Below are positions 48,961 to 63,359 of a stretch of DNA of 64,000 nucleotides, one piece after another (the first letter of the stretch is position 1; every line of letters starts with the position of its first letter). The notes under the pieces were generated by a model. That model had not been told where the DNA came from, ran no database searches, and worked only from the letters and a program-made list of their open reading frames with translations. The stretch comes from Vanilla planifolia (taxonomy: Eukaryota > Streptophyta > Magnoliopsida > Asparagales > Orchidaceae): positions 1,761,774 through 1,825,773 of the forward strand of contig JAIUJO010000083.1 of NCBI GenBank assembly GCA_023846275.1. The letters are read 5' to 3'. The position numbers and the translations under genes are program-made.

Positions 48961-51048
48961 TCCTTAGCAAATTTACACTTCTCCATATTTGCATAAAGAT
49001 GAAATTAACTTAATTTGACAACATTTTTTACAATTGCACAAAATGTTCTTGAAGACAATTATTGTAGATGATAATACCATCAAGATATACCATAATAAAC
49101 TCATCAAGATACTCATAAAGAATATTGTTCATTAAATTTTAAAATATAGCATGTACATTGGTTAAGCCAAAAGGCATGACTAAAAGCTCAAAAGATACTT
49201 ATTAAGCCTCATAAGTAACCTTGGCTTCATCTTTAGCCAATACCTTGACATGTCGATACCTTGGTCGTAGGTCTAGCTTAGTGAATCCTATTACCTTATA
49301 TAATTGATCCAACAAATCTTGCACTAAAGGAGCTTGGCACTTGTTTTTCATTATCACTTTCTTCAACACATGATAGTCTATGCACATTCATAAGGAACCA
49401 CCATGCTTTTTTTTTGAAATAACTAGGGCACCAAATAGAGCTTTAGATGAATGAATGAAGCTAGCATCCAACAACTTATTCAATTATTTGAGAAATTTTG
49501 TCAACTCTAATGGTGATACATAATATAGGAGATAGGCAAGTGGAACAGCACTTGGTAGAAACTTGATTTTATGATCAATCTCCCTTTTCGGAGGCAGCTT
49601 TTTAAGCTACATCAAAAGCATGACATATTCAAATTCTTTGAGAACTTCTATAACTACATTAAGTACATAATTACTTAATCCTTCTTAATCTCAATCAATG
49701 TAGCAAAGTGTTTGTCCTCACTTAATTTCAATCCTTTTCCAATCTCAATGTTAAAATACATTCTAGCTTATTCTTCATTTCAATTATCTTCTTCCCATAA
49801 GGATAACAGTAGTAAATGAAAAGGAGTGTCTTCTTACATCACCATGATATGATCAAGGCGTGGCATCGGGGCAATCTTAAACTTCCTATGAAAGTTGACC
49901 CCAATAATCAAATCAAAACTATCCAAAGGATTCACCAAAAAGTTGATCTTTCATGTCAAACTTTCCAAAGTTAAAGGTACACCATGGACTATTTCTACCA
50001 CAACTTGAACCTTTGCATTCATTATTTTTAGAAAATTAGATAACTTTCTCACTTGCAATCTATATTTCTAAACAAGCATAGTATCCACAAATGTATGTGT
50101 CGCACCCATGTCAACCATGGCCATAATTTCTTCTCCATTTGCTTTCATCAAGATGTCCATCAACATAGAGTGTGCAACTATCACATCATTACTCATTGTG
50201 TTTAATTGTTGATTAAACCAACCATTAAAGGATCGAGCATTTACAAAAGATTGACAAGTACAACAACTTCTTGATCAAATTCCTCATTGGTTTTCTCAAC
50301 TATAAGAGCATTAAGCTTCTCTCTCTTATGACAATCTTGAGCATGATGAGGTTCATTACACAAGGAACAACCTTGTTGATTATTAGAGTTATTTGTACCT
50401 TGGAAAAAGATAACTTTTGCTTTCATTTCCTTCATTTTTCTAGTGCCTACAAAACTTCTTGGCATACCACTACTACTCTACTTTCTTTTCCTTGTCATTT
50501 TCTCTAGATTTTGAAGGGCATCTAAAACTTCAGAGACTCTTAGTCTACAAGTCCATCGACAATAATGATTATGCTTGATAAGTCTTGCACATTTTACCAA
50601 AAAAAGTTCCAATTGCATCCATAGTTGTAGCCAATACAAGAAGTTTAAAAGCTTATCTTTCTTAAATATATTTTGAATATATAGAATCAAAGAACTAAAT
50701 TTCTTTAAATAATCTTTCATGAATCCACTATGCCTTAACCTTTTGAAGGCCTCATAAGCCATCCACAAAATGTTGTAAGGGAGAAATTTATCTTTTATTT
50801 CTCTTTTGAATTTTTCTTATATATAAATTTCATCCTTCCATCATTTACATCATAAACACTCTACATTTTTCACCATACTTTTGCATATCCGATGAGAAAC
50901 ATGGTAAAAAAGATCACTTTCTATGCATCCAGCTCATGAGTAGATTAAGTATTGCTCCATGTTCTATGAGAAATTCTCTAACTCCTTCATATTCCTGATG
51001 CCATTGAAACACTTTTGTTCAAGAATTTTCACTAAGTGCCCAATTTAT
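48930..51048 (-). mobile_element. Ty3/gypsy gag-protease-RT fossil
   Basis: Read leftwards on the minus strand: gag resemblance (NMKELENF near 51000, then a WMAYEAFKRLRHSG-type capsid block at 50478-50768), a retroviral zinc knuckle of C-x2-C-x3-H-x4-C form (CSLCNEPHHAQDC at about 50360), an aspartic protease region at about 49800-50200 (a 'D(t/m)GAT'-like active-site neighbourhood) and reverse transcriptase from about 49390 to 48930 (MCIDYHVLKKV, FTKLDLR, then a 'YLD(d/g)I' region). RNase H and integrase are not seen. The coding part is thoroughly decayed and incomplete at both ends, so it is a fossil. Confidence 0.8.
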
Positions 51049-52906
51049 TTTCTTCTCTACAACTAATTAGGAGTTATGGCCAAAGCTTATACAATCCCTC
51101 TTTTTGATAACAAAGTGCATCCGTAATAATCTTTTTTATTAACTTAAAATTTCCTTCTAATTAAGTTTAAATTATTTAATTTGTGTATGTCATATCTGAA
51201 ACTTGAGAATTTATTGTTGAATAAGCTTTTTAAAAAGCATGCAAAGATATTAATGATAAAATAAAAAATCTGAGTATATTGTCATGAAGGTTTCAATTTG
51301 AGAAATCTGTATGTATGCGGTTTATATTTTTCAAAAACAATTTAAAATTTTTACAAAGATTTAAAATTAAAAAAATATAAAAAGATAAGAAATTTAGATT
51401 AAATAATAAAATAATCCTTTTATTAAATAACAGAATGTTTTCTCTATTGTCTCGAGCATTTTGACAAAGTTTTGTAGTGCATAAATGAAGCATGAAGAGA
51501 AAGAGCTTAAGGAGGGTGTTAAAGGAGATTTTGCTTGAGATCTTGTAGGAATTTATAGAAAACATAGAGAAAAAGAAAAATAGCAAAATGAAGAAAAAAA
51601 AATTTTGACCTCACTTTATTAGAATCACATAAGGTAAGTTCACAATTGAGTTCATCTTCACAAATCATATATTTGCTATTTGGGGTGTTTTGGAAGTGGA
51701 TCTTGTGTGATTTTGGTGGATTTATGGTTCAGTTTGTTAGTTTTTAGGTTTTATGATTCAGCCAAGCGGTCAACCAAATCATTTGATACAATCTATAAAA
51801 CATAGCCAGTGATAGGGCTTTGGCTTTGTGTAAATGGCTCACTTAGTTGATCTTTGTTCTAGTGTGCTAAATTAACTAAACAAATACAATTAATTTAGGA
51901 AAAACACAATAACAATTGCCTCATTTAATCCTTTCTTTGACAAGTGATTGTTAACATCATACAAGTATGATGAGCTGATCAGATGAATATGATGGGTTTA
52001 GAAGAAGGGCTAATAGAGATTTCCCACGTAATCGATAATTTCACCTATATATGCCATTGGTCATATGATTTGATACAGAGATCATGCCATATATTATGAA
52101 GCTAAAAATGTTAAAGATATAGTCTTGTTTAAAGATTATTTGAAATAGATTTTGTAAGTGCTTTCTCATAAAAAGTGGCAATGATGACAAAATATAATAT
52201 GAATTGTATAAAAAATGAGAAGAGAAGATAAAGGAAAAGGAGTGTCCAAGAAAGCAATATCTGAAAACCATTAGATATGTTAACTAATTAATTATGATAT
52301 ACGAGAGTTGCTTTACTAAACTCTAATCTAACATTATGCAATGACATGACTATATAAACATTACCATAGCATGATATCATTTGCATATGTTTTAATATTG
52401 AAATAACCTTTTACTATTATTAATATCTAAATGTATACAAAAAGATTATTATTTAAAAATTAAGTAAATATTTATTGTAGCAAAAGTAAGATAAATTCAA
52501 TCAATGTAATATAACTAGATTAAAGTGATTCAAAAATCACATGCAAAGCAATAAAGATTTTCATAGTAATATATCCAAACGAATTGAAAAATTAAAAGAA
52601 ATAAGATAAATTATATATGAAAGTTGCATTCCAAGGCTCTAAAATAAATGAGTATAACATCCTAAATCATCAAATTAGGTATGAATCAAAATGTCTCTAA
52701 GAGCAAGCCGAACCCTTAGAAAATAATATTTTAAAATTATAAAAAAATAATATTTAAACAGATAATGCTCATGGGGATGACTAAAACCACATTTGTTTCA
52801 TCTCAATCCCCTTGTTTCAAATTATAGCAAATTATCAACATAAATAATCACAAATAATAATGAAATATTATTCTAATATTAAGTAAATATATAATAAAGC
52901 AAATTA
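51049..52906 (-). repeat. Long direct repeat, copy 2 (possible 5' LTR of the gypsy element)
   Basis: It is the partner of 46094-47945. In gypsy orientation it precedes gag, as a 5' LTR should, but gag-like sequence begins almost immediately inside it, with no room for a primer-binding site and leader. It ends just after the first unit of the degenerate ~350-bp array seen behind copy 1. The divergence of about one in ten suggests an event of the order of some millions of years at usual plant rates, which is only a rough inference. Confidence 0.65.
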
Positions 52907-54560
52907 TAGCAAATTATCAACAATTTTCTTTTCATCATGGAATTTACATAACTTTATTTTGCCTCACTTGTGCATTAAGGCTTACCTCAACTTTAGGCAT
53001 TTGCCCTTTCTCTTTATTGTGCCAATAATTCTTTAGGTGGTGCATTTAGTGGTGTCAACGTGTTGAGCTTAGTAGCTTTGAGGGTGGTGGTCACTTGGAT
53101 AAGATGTTTGAGGAAAGTTCTTATCAAGTCTTAGTCTTTTTTGCTATTGGATGAGACACTTTTAAGGCAAACATGCTTTTCCTTTTGGCGTCACAATAAG
53201 TGCAAAGGAGAATTCTTTCTCATTAATGGGCCACAAAATTCTTCTAAAGATTTCTTGTGAGGACAATGGAGAATCCATGTTAAAGATTTCTCACTTGTGT
53301 AATGCAAGAATTTTCTTGATTCGCTTACTGACAAGCATCATTGAAGAATTAGACAAAGGCTTGAAGGGGCTCAAATTAATGTTATCTTAGATTAATGATG
53401 ATTCAAAGAACTATTTAGGTTTAATGCAACTGGCAAAGAAGATAGAAAATATGCTCTTGTATTACTTAAGAGAGAAATTTGATATTGGAGGCAACTTCTA
53501 TAATCATTTGGAAGTTACATCTTTTAAAAAAGTGAAAAAACTTGCATTTATATGTCTTGAAATGACTTGTAAAGAATTAATAATCTTGAACTCCTTTAGA
53601 AAAATACAAGGGTTTGAGTTAACAAAATAAAAATAAAAGTTAGGTAATTAGAGTTGCTATGATCTACTTCTTATTAGGAGAAATCTCATAAAAAAATGTG
53701 TAGATTATACTTGTATGCCTACAATAGGTTGGATTTCTCGTCAAAGTGTTAGAGGAATCCTCAATAAAGTAGAGTTGGTATTGTCTTAATGTTAGGTGCC
53801 AACCTAATTACTTAATTAAATAAAAAAATCAAGTGTTTTATGCATATAAAATATTGAGTGAGGAAGGCAAATTCTATGTAGAGATATGACGATATCACAA
53901 AATCCTTAGTATTAACTAAAATAAAATCATACAAATAAATTAGCATCATAATATAATATAGATATAACTTGTATAACAATATATATAAAGTTCAAATTGA
54001 TGTTTTATTTTACTTTCAATTACCCAATCTATGCTAAGTTTTGCACACTCTAAAATCTTAAGAGTGTGGTCTTCTCCCTTGGCGTCAAATCCCCAAATCT
54101 CAATTTAATGGATGCATGATCTGTGATGTAAGCACAAATGATATTTAATTCTTTAGAAAGATAAATCCAATAAAATAACTAGACATAAAGGAATGCTAAA
54201 ATAAACAAATATGTTGAATAAAATAAAATCCATATCATAACCATAATAATAAACCACTTGTGTAAGTTTGAAATCATACTAAATGTCATGCATACTATAA
54301 GTAAACTACATAAAATAGAAATACTAATTTTTCTATTTTTTCTAATTTTTAATATTTTATATAATCATTAAGTTTAGTATTCTTTAAATCATTATTCTTA
54401 TTAGATCCAATAATTATATCAATATATAGCCTCTAATCATCATCTATTTAATCTATCTAAAAAATATTAGGTAGATGCCTAATTCAAATATTGATACTCT
54501 ACGATAACTCCTTAGGTTTAGTGCCCTATGGTAAGTATGGTAGCTATATCTTATGATAAA
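52907..54560. other. Unassigned DNA
   Basis: 52920-53640 is less AT-rich and contains a 68-codon plus-strand frame at 53424 rich in K, L and E that I cannot assign. It could be decayed retroelement or gene sequence. The rest is AT-rich with nothing recognised. Confidence 0.35.
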
Positions 54561-54760
54561 ATTTTGTTGGATTAGTATCATCCATTGTAAATAATGACAT
54601 CATAACACATACAATAAGCATATATTTAATGTGAAGATCAATACTTTATAATAACATCAATTGGGTTTAGTGTCATCAATATCATAACACACGCCAAAAA
54701 AGGTTTAATTTGAAAATCGATACAACATCTCCTAGGCATAATATTGAGGGCAATATCTTT
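54500..54760. repeat. Degenerate tandem repeat, about 94-bp period
   Basis: A 'ttgg(g/a)tTTAGT(g/a)TCATC(a/c)AT' phrase begins at 54567 and again at 54661. Each is followed by CATAACACA and then by 'taatttgaaaatcgatac' or its variant 'tttaatgtgaagatcaatac'. An earlier, poorer copy starts near 54512. The sequence is unrelated to the 94-bp minisatellite at 25035. Confidence 0.45.
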
Positions 54761-57700
54761 AAAAAGTTATTCTTTTATTTTTATATTTCAGCTATATAAT
54801 ATCGTATGATATGTTAATCAAAATTATTGATATATGTATATATATATGTCAGCCTGTTTATTATTATCAAAACTAAAATACATTGTTTTTATTTTAAGTG
54901 TTTTTATTTTATATTACTTTTATTTAATTTTTTTTATGATGCCATGTAATAAATACATGAGCAAAATAATTTAAATCATGTAATTAATAAAGTCATGTAC
55001 CAAGTAATATAAAAAAATCATTAATATCATACTAAACTATAATATATAAGTATTTTCCATCATAATAAATATAATTTTAAAGAAACAAAACAAAATAATA
55101 TTATGTTAGATCACAAATTTTAAATTTATTTATATTTTAAAATTTTATTTATTAAAAAATTATAACAAAATATATTAAAAAATAATTACTAAAATAATAC
55201 TATCATGTTACATAACATGTTATCCAATTTTTCTATCTAAATATGATAGTTATCTTTTCTTTTGAATTTTAATTTATTTTAATTTTTTAAAATATTATAT
55301 TATGTAAGGGTCAACATACATCCTAATTATAAGTAATTAAAATCATGTAAATTCTTTTTTTAATAATAAGTTTTTACTTATATCATACTTTAACAATTCT
55401 TTAAATTGTATCATACAATTATCAAGAATTAAGTAATCTATATTATATCCTACATATATGATATCATTGTTGTATTACATGATTAGCTTTATTCCTTATT
55501 ACCTATTATATTAGTTTATTCAAATCTACAAATCTAATAAAACTATCATACTCTAAGATAATAATATTGTATTATATGTTCTAATTTGACTCCTTATATT
55601 TTAATATTTTTTTATGTTATACTATGATCCATATAATGGCACTATATGATATGTAGACTTCTTTAATGATTGTATCATATGATTAATCCTTTTTTACTAA
55701 ATGGTTTTATTTCTCTCTGCTAACATCATCCGCTTTTCATACTAATTTGAGAAATGCATCATATTATACGATTCAACTCTGTTAGAATTATATAACTTGA
55801 AATTGCACCATACGATCACCAACATTGTACTAATCTACCTATTTAGACTTATCGATTGTCTTTCAACTGAAATAGATCATACTATATGACGTTTACATTA
55901 TTTTGTATGATAGATTCAATTATGCAACAATAATTGCGCTCTTAGTATTAGTGTGATTTAGCAAAATGACAAATACAATTATTTTTGACAAACTCTCATA
56001 GCTTTATCATAAGCTTATTGTATATTGTGATACAACAACTCGTCTTTCTTCAATGAATTCAACATAGTAACATAATAGAGAAATATAGAACTTAAATCAT
56101 AGATGATTTAACCTTTGCAACTTTCCTTTAATGGCACAACTCTGCTTCTCAGTTTTCTTATATGAAAAAGCTCATTGGAGCACATAAGTTCACTTGAACT
56201 TAGCCTCTATTGGGCCTACTAGACCTATTTATGAGCCGAGACAACAAGGTCGTGATGACCTGAACTCCTTAAAGCTCACTATTGAATTAAGCTTGGGAAG
56301 TGAGGGCACTTAAAATCATATTTTATCCTACCTATACCATGATTGTTGAGAATTTGAAAATCTTATTCCCATGGGTTTCAATATGGCATCTTTATAAAGC
56401 ACCAAAATATTATATTATTTACAAATATATCATCTAGTTTAATATTTTTCTATAATGATATCTAGAACTTACATATATACCCCATCAAAATCTAATATTT
56501 ATATATTTATAAATATATTATTCACTAATTAGTTTTAATTTAAGCCAAAATTTCTAAAATTATAAATTTAACATGTCCATTTTATACTTTAATATTTATA
56601 AATTTATCAACTTCTAATTAGATTTGACATAAATCCTAATTTTTAAAATTTCATAACTATCTTAATGTCCATTTGATAATTACATTTATAGATGTATCTT
56701 TAATAATTTGTAAGAAATTTTTTAGATCTTTAAAAATTACAAACTCAATGTCATCGAGTTCATCTCCCAAAAAAAATATTTATTGATATACTCAAATAAT
56801 ATATTTTTTTCCTAAGTTTGAACATATGATATATTTTAAACACTTTATTGTTATTTTAATAATTTATATAAAAATAATATTTTCTAATATTTTTATATAA
56901 AAATAATATATTTTAAGAAATTAATTTGATTAAGTTTAATAATACTTTGTCTTAATCTTTTTAACTTAAATATAAAATTTTTCTATTTGATATAGTTCGA
57001 GATTTTAGGGTTGTTACATTTAAGATTAAGTTAAGGGCAAAAAACATTTAACTAGGGAAGCGGTGGTAGGCTTTGATTCATAAATCATAGTTGTGGTGTC
57101 AATAAGATGATGGTGTGAAGGATTATATGGTATAAGATTTGTGAAAATGGAAGCAAAGGGATTATGTCAAAGAATGATACTAAGAGCCTCAAGGAGCTCT
57201 CGATTAGAAGAGAGGGATTTGGTGTTGTCTCCCTTGCTAGACTTATTAAATTATCTTATATGACCCTTTAAAGTATAAGAAGAAATAAATTTGGTAAAAT
57301 ATTTCATTTGTTATTAAAATAAATGGAAATGATTATTAGTGGATGAAGGAGAAAGATTACAATCTAATGAGATGGAAATGTAAAGAACTTTGCTTGCTTC
57401 TTGACTAAAAGTGTTGATTGATTCTCTTTCAAATAACAATATCACAGATTCTTAGTCTCCATTTTAGCTTACTTATCTAGTTTCTTACAAATGATGTTAA
57501 AAAATGTTAATGTAAAACTTAGATTCAAAGGAATAAACAAAAACTTAGTAAAGATTTTTATTGAGTACGATTATTAAAAATATTAAGTAATAACTTGGGG
57601 TCTTCTAAGTCGAGGATCACAAAGGAGGATGAGAAAAACTAGGTGAATAAACTAAAATTCTATTTCTCTTTAGAAAAATGTTTGTTCTTCAAGTAGGAAA

Positions 57701-58300
57701 ATTTATTGCCTTCAATTAACCCTAAATGTCACTTTTTATTTGAGTTTGTGCATCAACAAAGAATGACCAAATATTATCTTTCTTCTTTTATTTCCTTGGA
57801 GGTTGTGTTGCATGTGGCGACACAAGACATTGTCAAAAGAATAGTTAAACTTTACACTTACCTCCTTAGGTGCCAACATTACTAAAAGAAATGGGTACGA
57901 GGTGATAAACCATGTGAATTATCTCTCTAGACGATAGCATTTTATGCGATGGAAATTAAGTCTTGATTGTCCAACCTCGTACTGTTGGTATTATCAATAA
58001 ATGTTTTCAAACTTTACATTTCTATTATTTATCATATAATTTTATTATAGATTGATAACAAAAATTTGTAATGCACATTTATGCATCTTAAAATTGTAAT
58101 AAATACTATCAATAAAGGTGTGCTTATTGATAGATTATAATTTAATAATAATATAACAAAAAATATTATTGTTTTCGAAATTTAGTAATAATACACCAAT
58201 CTTTTAATTAAATATATTATTAAATTTATTTTTATTAAAATATTTAAAAAATGTTAATCTCGTACTAACGCGTGGAGCAATCCTAATGTCGCCAATCAAA
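54761..58300. other. Very AT-rich intergenic DNA
   Basis: This is almost entirely A/T with a short (TA)n run near 54835. The less biased piece 56200-56320 has no recognised identity. No open frame of note, no RNA gene and no element ends were seen. Confidence 0.5.
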
Positions 58301-58457
58301 TTCAAAGAAATGCTCCCTTCTTTTGTTTAATAAATTATTAATATATAGTAATTATCTTTTGTATTTAAACATTTGCCATCCCAAAACCACATAAGCTCCT
58401 TAGCTTGGTTCTTTTGAGCTTCCCTTCGAATAGGGTTTTGTTAATTGATCTGTAGAA

Positions 58458-58850
58458 ATGGCAAAGGCGGTGAACCTCCTCTTACTGGATTCCTTCTTTG
58501 CATCTGGAAAGGCATCCAACAAGTGGAGCCTTCCTTTGCTTCAATCCAGGATGAAGCTAGACCCAGAAAGATATGAGGCAGAGCTTCTCCTTATCTACAA
58601 TCACTTCGAATCGTCCCTACATCTCTTCCTTCAGCAATCCACGCTCAATTCGTCGTCGGATCCGGTGGTCAAGAAGGATCATGGTGGCCTCACGATGTTC
58701 CGGGTGCACATGACTCCATTTTATCCCCAACGCCTCGCTAAATTTCCTCATTAGTCTCTCATCTCCATCAATCCAAAGTTCGGACCCTCCAGTCTTCCCT
58801 TTGTTCTAATCTAGCATAAGCCATCATCCTCCTTGTTATTGAGAAGTTTT
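58458..58850 (+). pseudogene. SDA1: SDA1 exon 1 remnant
   Basis: ATG 58458 opens MAKAVNLLLLDSFFASGKAS and stays open for 98 codons to FPH, where the family has a glutamine and this copy has TAG. Beyond it the homologous text (HQSKVRTLQSSL, then AIILLVIEK) is in a shifted frame with a further TAA. GC content is well above the surrounding DNA. A CT-rich 5' flank ends near 58440. Confidence 0.88.
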
Positions 58851-61501
58851 GTTATTTTATTTTATTTTTTTGTCGAATCTATTATAGTGTTTGGTACCTT
58901 CAATTTGGAGGGCCACCATTATTCAACATATTTCTGTTCAGCATTTTAATGGGTGAAAATATCTTTTGTTTGTACTGATTAAAGTTATATTTCGAACTGG
59001 GCATTGGAGAAAATGGGAAACTTCTGCTTCATTGAGCTTTAAGAGAATATTATAATTGTTGATTAGTTGTTAGACTTGATTAGGCCTTTCTAATTATTGA
59101 TGAAGGTAAAAATTTGATTTCCCCCTACAAAGAACAAAACAGACACTTTTTCCAATGGTTTCTTAAATATAGAAGCTTAACTATTTTATGTGAGGCTGTA
59201 TATTTCTTTTGCTAGAATCCTATATTAAAAAGGTTTAGGCTTCCAACACAGAATTCATATTCTGTTATTATAATTATAAGAACAATCCTTTAAAACATCA
59301 AGCGAGGTCAGATACATTGATTCTAAGATGCTATTGTTTCTTTTCATTGACTACCTTTCTTCTAGATCCAAACTTGTTAAAGCCATTTAAAATACTCAAT
59401 TGTCATTTTTTTGTTCTATATTTTTTCCTTTTTTATAGAAAAGATTCTATAATCTACTTCTCTTATAGAATCACAAAGTAAACATCTTAATATAACAAAA
59501 CCATCTAGATTGATTTTCTTTAGGCTCGTCTTCAATTAGTAGAATGTCAACTTTCTCCATTATAGTAAGTTACTCTTCAAACTTAAAAGTTTTATCTCTA
59601 TAGCAATTATTTTATTTGTGTGTTTGTACACATACATTGACATTTGATACAATTCAATCTTATAAATTTGCCTTTATTTTTTAGTGTGATATTTCGATGA
59701 CACAACACTCAGAAGTATGCTTTATTTTCATCTTATTTGTTTGATTCTTGGATCATATTAGTGACATTCTTTTGTTAATTCTTCTATCATTTTGAGGTAT
59801 TGGCTCAAAATAAGTAAATTTTGTATAGTTCTTTTTTTTATGATAGCTATTACAATCAATATGTTTTTGGAATTACTTGTTTATATATAAATTCCTTATA
59901 TTTATTATAAGAACTAGAAATGTGATACCATTTAAATTTCAGAGTCATTGTTCATAGACTCGGTTTTTTTTATCTATTTTCTTAGTCTCAGTTTTGATTT
60001 ATCTATTTGATTAGTCTTATCAATTGGTATAAATTTATTAGCAAAATGCATAATAATGGTTTATCTTGAATTTTACCATTGCATCAATAATTAGTGTAAA
60101 ATTGATGCTATCCTTTATTGCTTATGTTTTTAGAAATTTTTATGAAAGAAGGAGTGCAAAAGTACTTATGAAGCATTATCTTTTTATGTGCAAAAATGGG
60201 AGTTGTGGGAAATTTTCAAAATGTTTTTGATGCTTTTAGTGTATAGGTAGAAAACATTTTTGAAATTAAGTTTACGAACACACCCAAGGACTTAAAGCAT
60301 AGCCATAATGAAATTCAATTGAAATTAGGAAATTTTTAATATGTTCTCCTTAGGCGTGCGAAATTATTTTTAATATATGAAATTTTAATTTATTTTTATT
60401 CTTTTCTAATGCATTATCAATAAAGAGCCTCCTAATACAGTCATCATTGCTTTGTTATACATGTTTTTCATAATTTCAATATGTACAACGCTAGCTTATT
60501 TTTTTCCTTTTCTAATGCTTTTTCTAGCATGTGAGGGAAATATCATAATAATAATTAATTTGAGTTCACGATGATTCCCTTGTAGAATTAAGAAAATGTT
60601 TTTTTGTTCCTTGAAGTAATGATAGGAAAACGTTACAATCATTTTATGTTCTTCATTAAGCTCTTTATTCCCATAACAAACATTCGGTATATAATCGTTT
60701 ATAGACTTATCCAAAATTGTACTAACCCATTTCTATTTCAATTCTTACTTGAGTATTGAAGCTTGAATCCTAAAATTGGTAATACCTTGGTTTTCTGACA
60801 ATGTGCGTAGTTTGTTAAACAATAGTAACATTTATCTTCTTATGAATCATGATGTTAATTAACTTAGTGAAATTTATGATTTAATTCTTGTTTCTTGAAA
60901 TTATTTCTTTATACGTATCAATCCATGATGGTGCAAGAATCCTTACTTCTTTTCAATGAACTCATTGTTGATATTACCATCTTTGTTAATCTTTTAGTAT
61001 ATTTAGACAATATATCACATTGCTTATAAGAAGTTCTAAGCATTAGCTTTAACACAATTTTGGCCATACATTTCTATGATTTGGCTACCTTGAGGACAAT
61101 GGAGAGGTACAAATCATAGAAGTAGATAGTTGGGAGGCATCCAAGATTAATGGAAAGATACAACATAGAGTTGCCTAGAGGTCAATAGAAAGAATTGGGA
61201 AGGAGAGATGGATAAGTGCGATTTTTAAGTGTATATTATAAGCTAAGAGAAATGGCTTATGGAAAAAATTTTACCAACTTCAGATGCCAAGATGAAAGCT
61301 ATGAAAGTTTGTGGGCTTAAACCAAATGATCTTAAAATAACCAAAATGGAATTTATTTTTCATAATATTATTTAGTATTGCAAGAGGTATGTTGTTCTAA
61401 TGATTCTATTGAAATTGAAGTTCTCTAGCATGTTACTGATTTTTCTTGTTTGCATTGAAAGTGTATGCTTTTAATTATGTTTTGCTTATTTGTACAAGCA
61501 G
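58851..61501. other. Intron 1 of the SDA1 remnant
   Basis: About 2.65 kb of T-rich intron sequence. The minus-strand 72-codon frame at 60496 and other frames here have no homology. The acceptor at its end (ACAAGCAG before 61502) is intact. Confidence 0.6.
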
Positions 61502-61678
61502 ATTGTTGAGTTGGATGTGCCTCTTGAATTATATATGGACCTTCAAATTGTTGGTGATCGAAACCTCAAAAAAATTGCATTTTCCTATGTTGTGCATAGT
61601 ATTCGACACATGAACAAAAAACATAGAAATGAAACAAAAAATAAGAAGCTTCAAAATATTCTTTTGTCATTGCTACAG
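61502..61678 (+). pseudogene. SDA1: SDA1 exon 2 remnant
   Basis: It reads IVELDVPLELYMDLQIVGDR, NLKKIAFSYVVHSIRHMNKK and on to ILLSLLQ without a stop after a normal AG acceptor. It matches the 'LFMELQTLGDR.LRKLAFSHVVHSIRRMNQKHKN' region of the family. The expected GT donor after CAG at 61678 reads AT. Confidence 0.88.
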
Positions 61679-63359
61679 ATGCGTGATGTCATATATACTC
61701 CATTTTTGTAGATTTTTCTTAATTTTGTTGGTTATAATAACTGATGTATGATTTCTTTTTTGAAAATTATGGTTTGATGATCGAACTACTAATGCTATTT
61801 GCAAAGGATGTTTTCAAAGTTCTTGAAGGTTGATATTTTCCTTATCTCTGCAATTGGTTAAGTCCCATTAGTTATCTTATAACGTCTTTTTTATTGTTTC
61901 TTTTTGCCGAACACATGGTCATGGTATCGGCTTTGTTTTTCCTTCTTGGTTATTAGCGTGTTGATGATGATGACGATAGTCAAGCCTCAAGTGATGAGGA
62001 TGATGAATATATCCAAAATCCACAAATCGTTCTTAGTAGGGAAGCTGTTTATAAGGCATGTAGTTGGTGTCTACAATTTATTTATTTATTTTGCTTTCTT
62101 GTGTGGAGTGATGAAGATGCAATAAGCATGATATGATGTCATAGTTTTTTAATATGATAATCTAGCTGGTGTAAGAGTCCATGATATGTTGTGGTGTTAA
62201 TGGTCAGCAAACAATGATTAATATATATTGCACTTTAACTTTGAGATGATGATTAGGCTTTCAAAATTTTTGCATAAGGTCTTGGAATTTGGATCGAATA
62301 GTTTATATAGAAACTATTGTGCAAGTCTCGATTCAATAAAGTAAAGCCTTTTTGTTCTAGTTGTAGAAGGTTCAAACGAGTACTTAGTTTTTAAGTTTTA
62401 TGTCGATTTCCATCTACAAGGACGATCATTCCAGCAAGTTATTCTTTCATTTGACTAATAAATGCTCTTTATTAATGTTCTAGAAATCCTAAATAATTAA
62501 AAACTAAAGTGTTATTCTAATCAGGTCTTTGCAGTTATGTAAATTGGGTAAATTGCTTTAATATTGACTTGAAAACATTCAATCAGTTTTTTGTGCCTAG
62601 TCATTGACTCAAAGTTTGTGCTTTGGTTAAGACATGCTTGAGTTAGTATAAGTGCTTCAGTCTATTTTCACATCTTTTAAAGGAATGCTATATTAGAAAT
62701 GATTTTCTTACTTGCTAATTTGCTATATTATTCTGATATTTTTTGCCCTTATGTATTCAGAAGAGCAGTTTTTTGAGACAATGCTCATTCATCGTAAAGA
62801 ATAACCTAATCACTTGGAGGTGGAGAAGTTGATATGCATAAATTTGAGAATTTTCAAATGTCATCGTTATACCTTAAGTAAAAAAATATTCACAGATGGC
62901 CTCTATAATTTGTTTGGGTGATATAAGCTTACCAAATATATTTCAAAGAAATTGGTAATAAGAACTTCGATATGTATCTTCTCAATTTTAGCTCCTTTGC
63001 ATCAATTCCATCTATAGATTTTCATGTTGCTCACTCTGTTCTGCTGAACTTTGAGCATTAGTTTACATTTTTGTTTTAACTGAAGTTTATGTTATTAAAT
63101 TGAAAAAGACCTACTATTTCCCCTGAAAGGTCTCGATAGTCTCTCAAGTTTTTTTAGGATTTTGTTTTCTTTTACCTACAGTCTATGTGATTACAAAAAT
63201 GCGGGAGTGGTAATTGTATTGTAAGGAAAACTTTGACTTATGGAACACTTTCATTTATTAATGCATGTTTCATATGATCATTGCTATAGAATTGAGTTAG
63301 GTACTGGAATTCCTAAATATTTTTCAAATAGTGATATCTTTGTACATATTTGGGCACAA

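Noticed and set aside
50271-50507. A plus-strand 78-codon frame
   Set aside because: It is antisense to the gypsy gag zinc-knuckle region.
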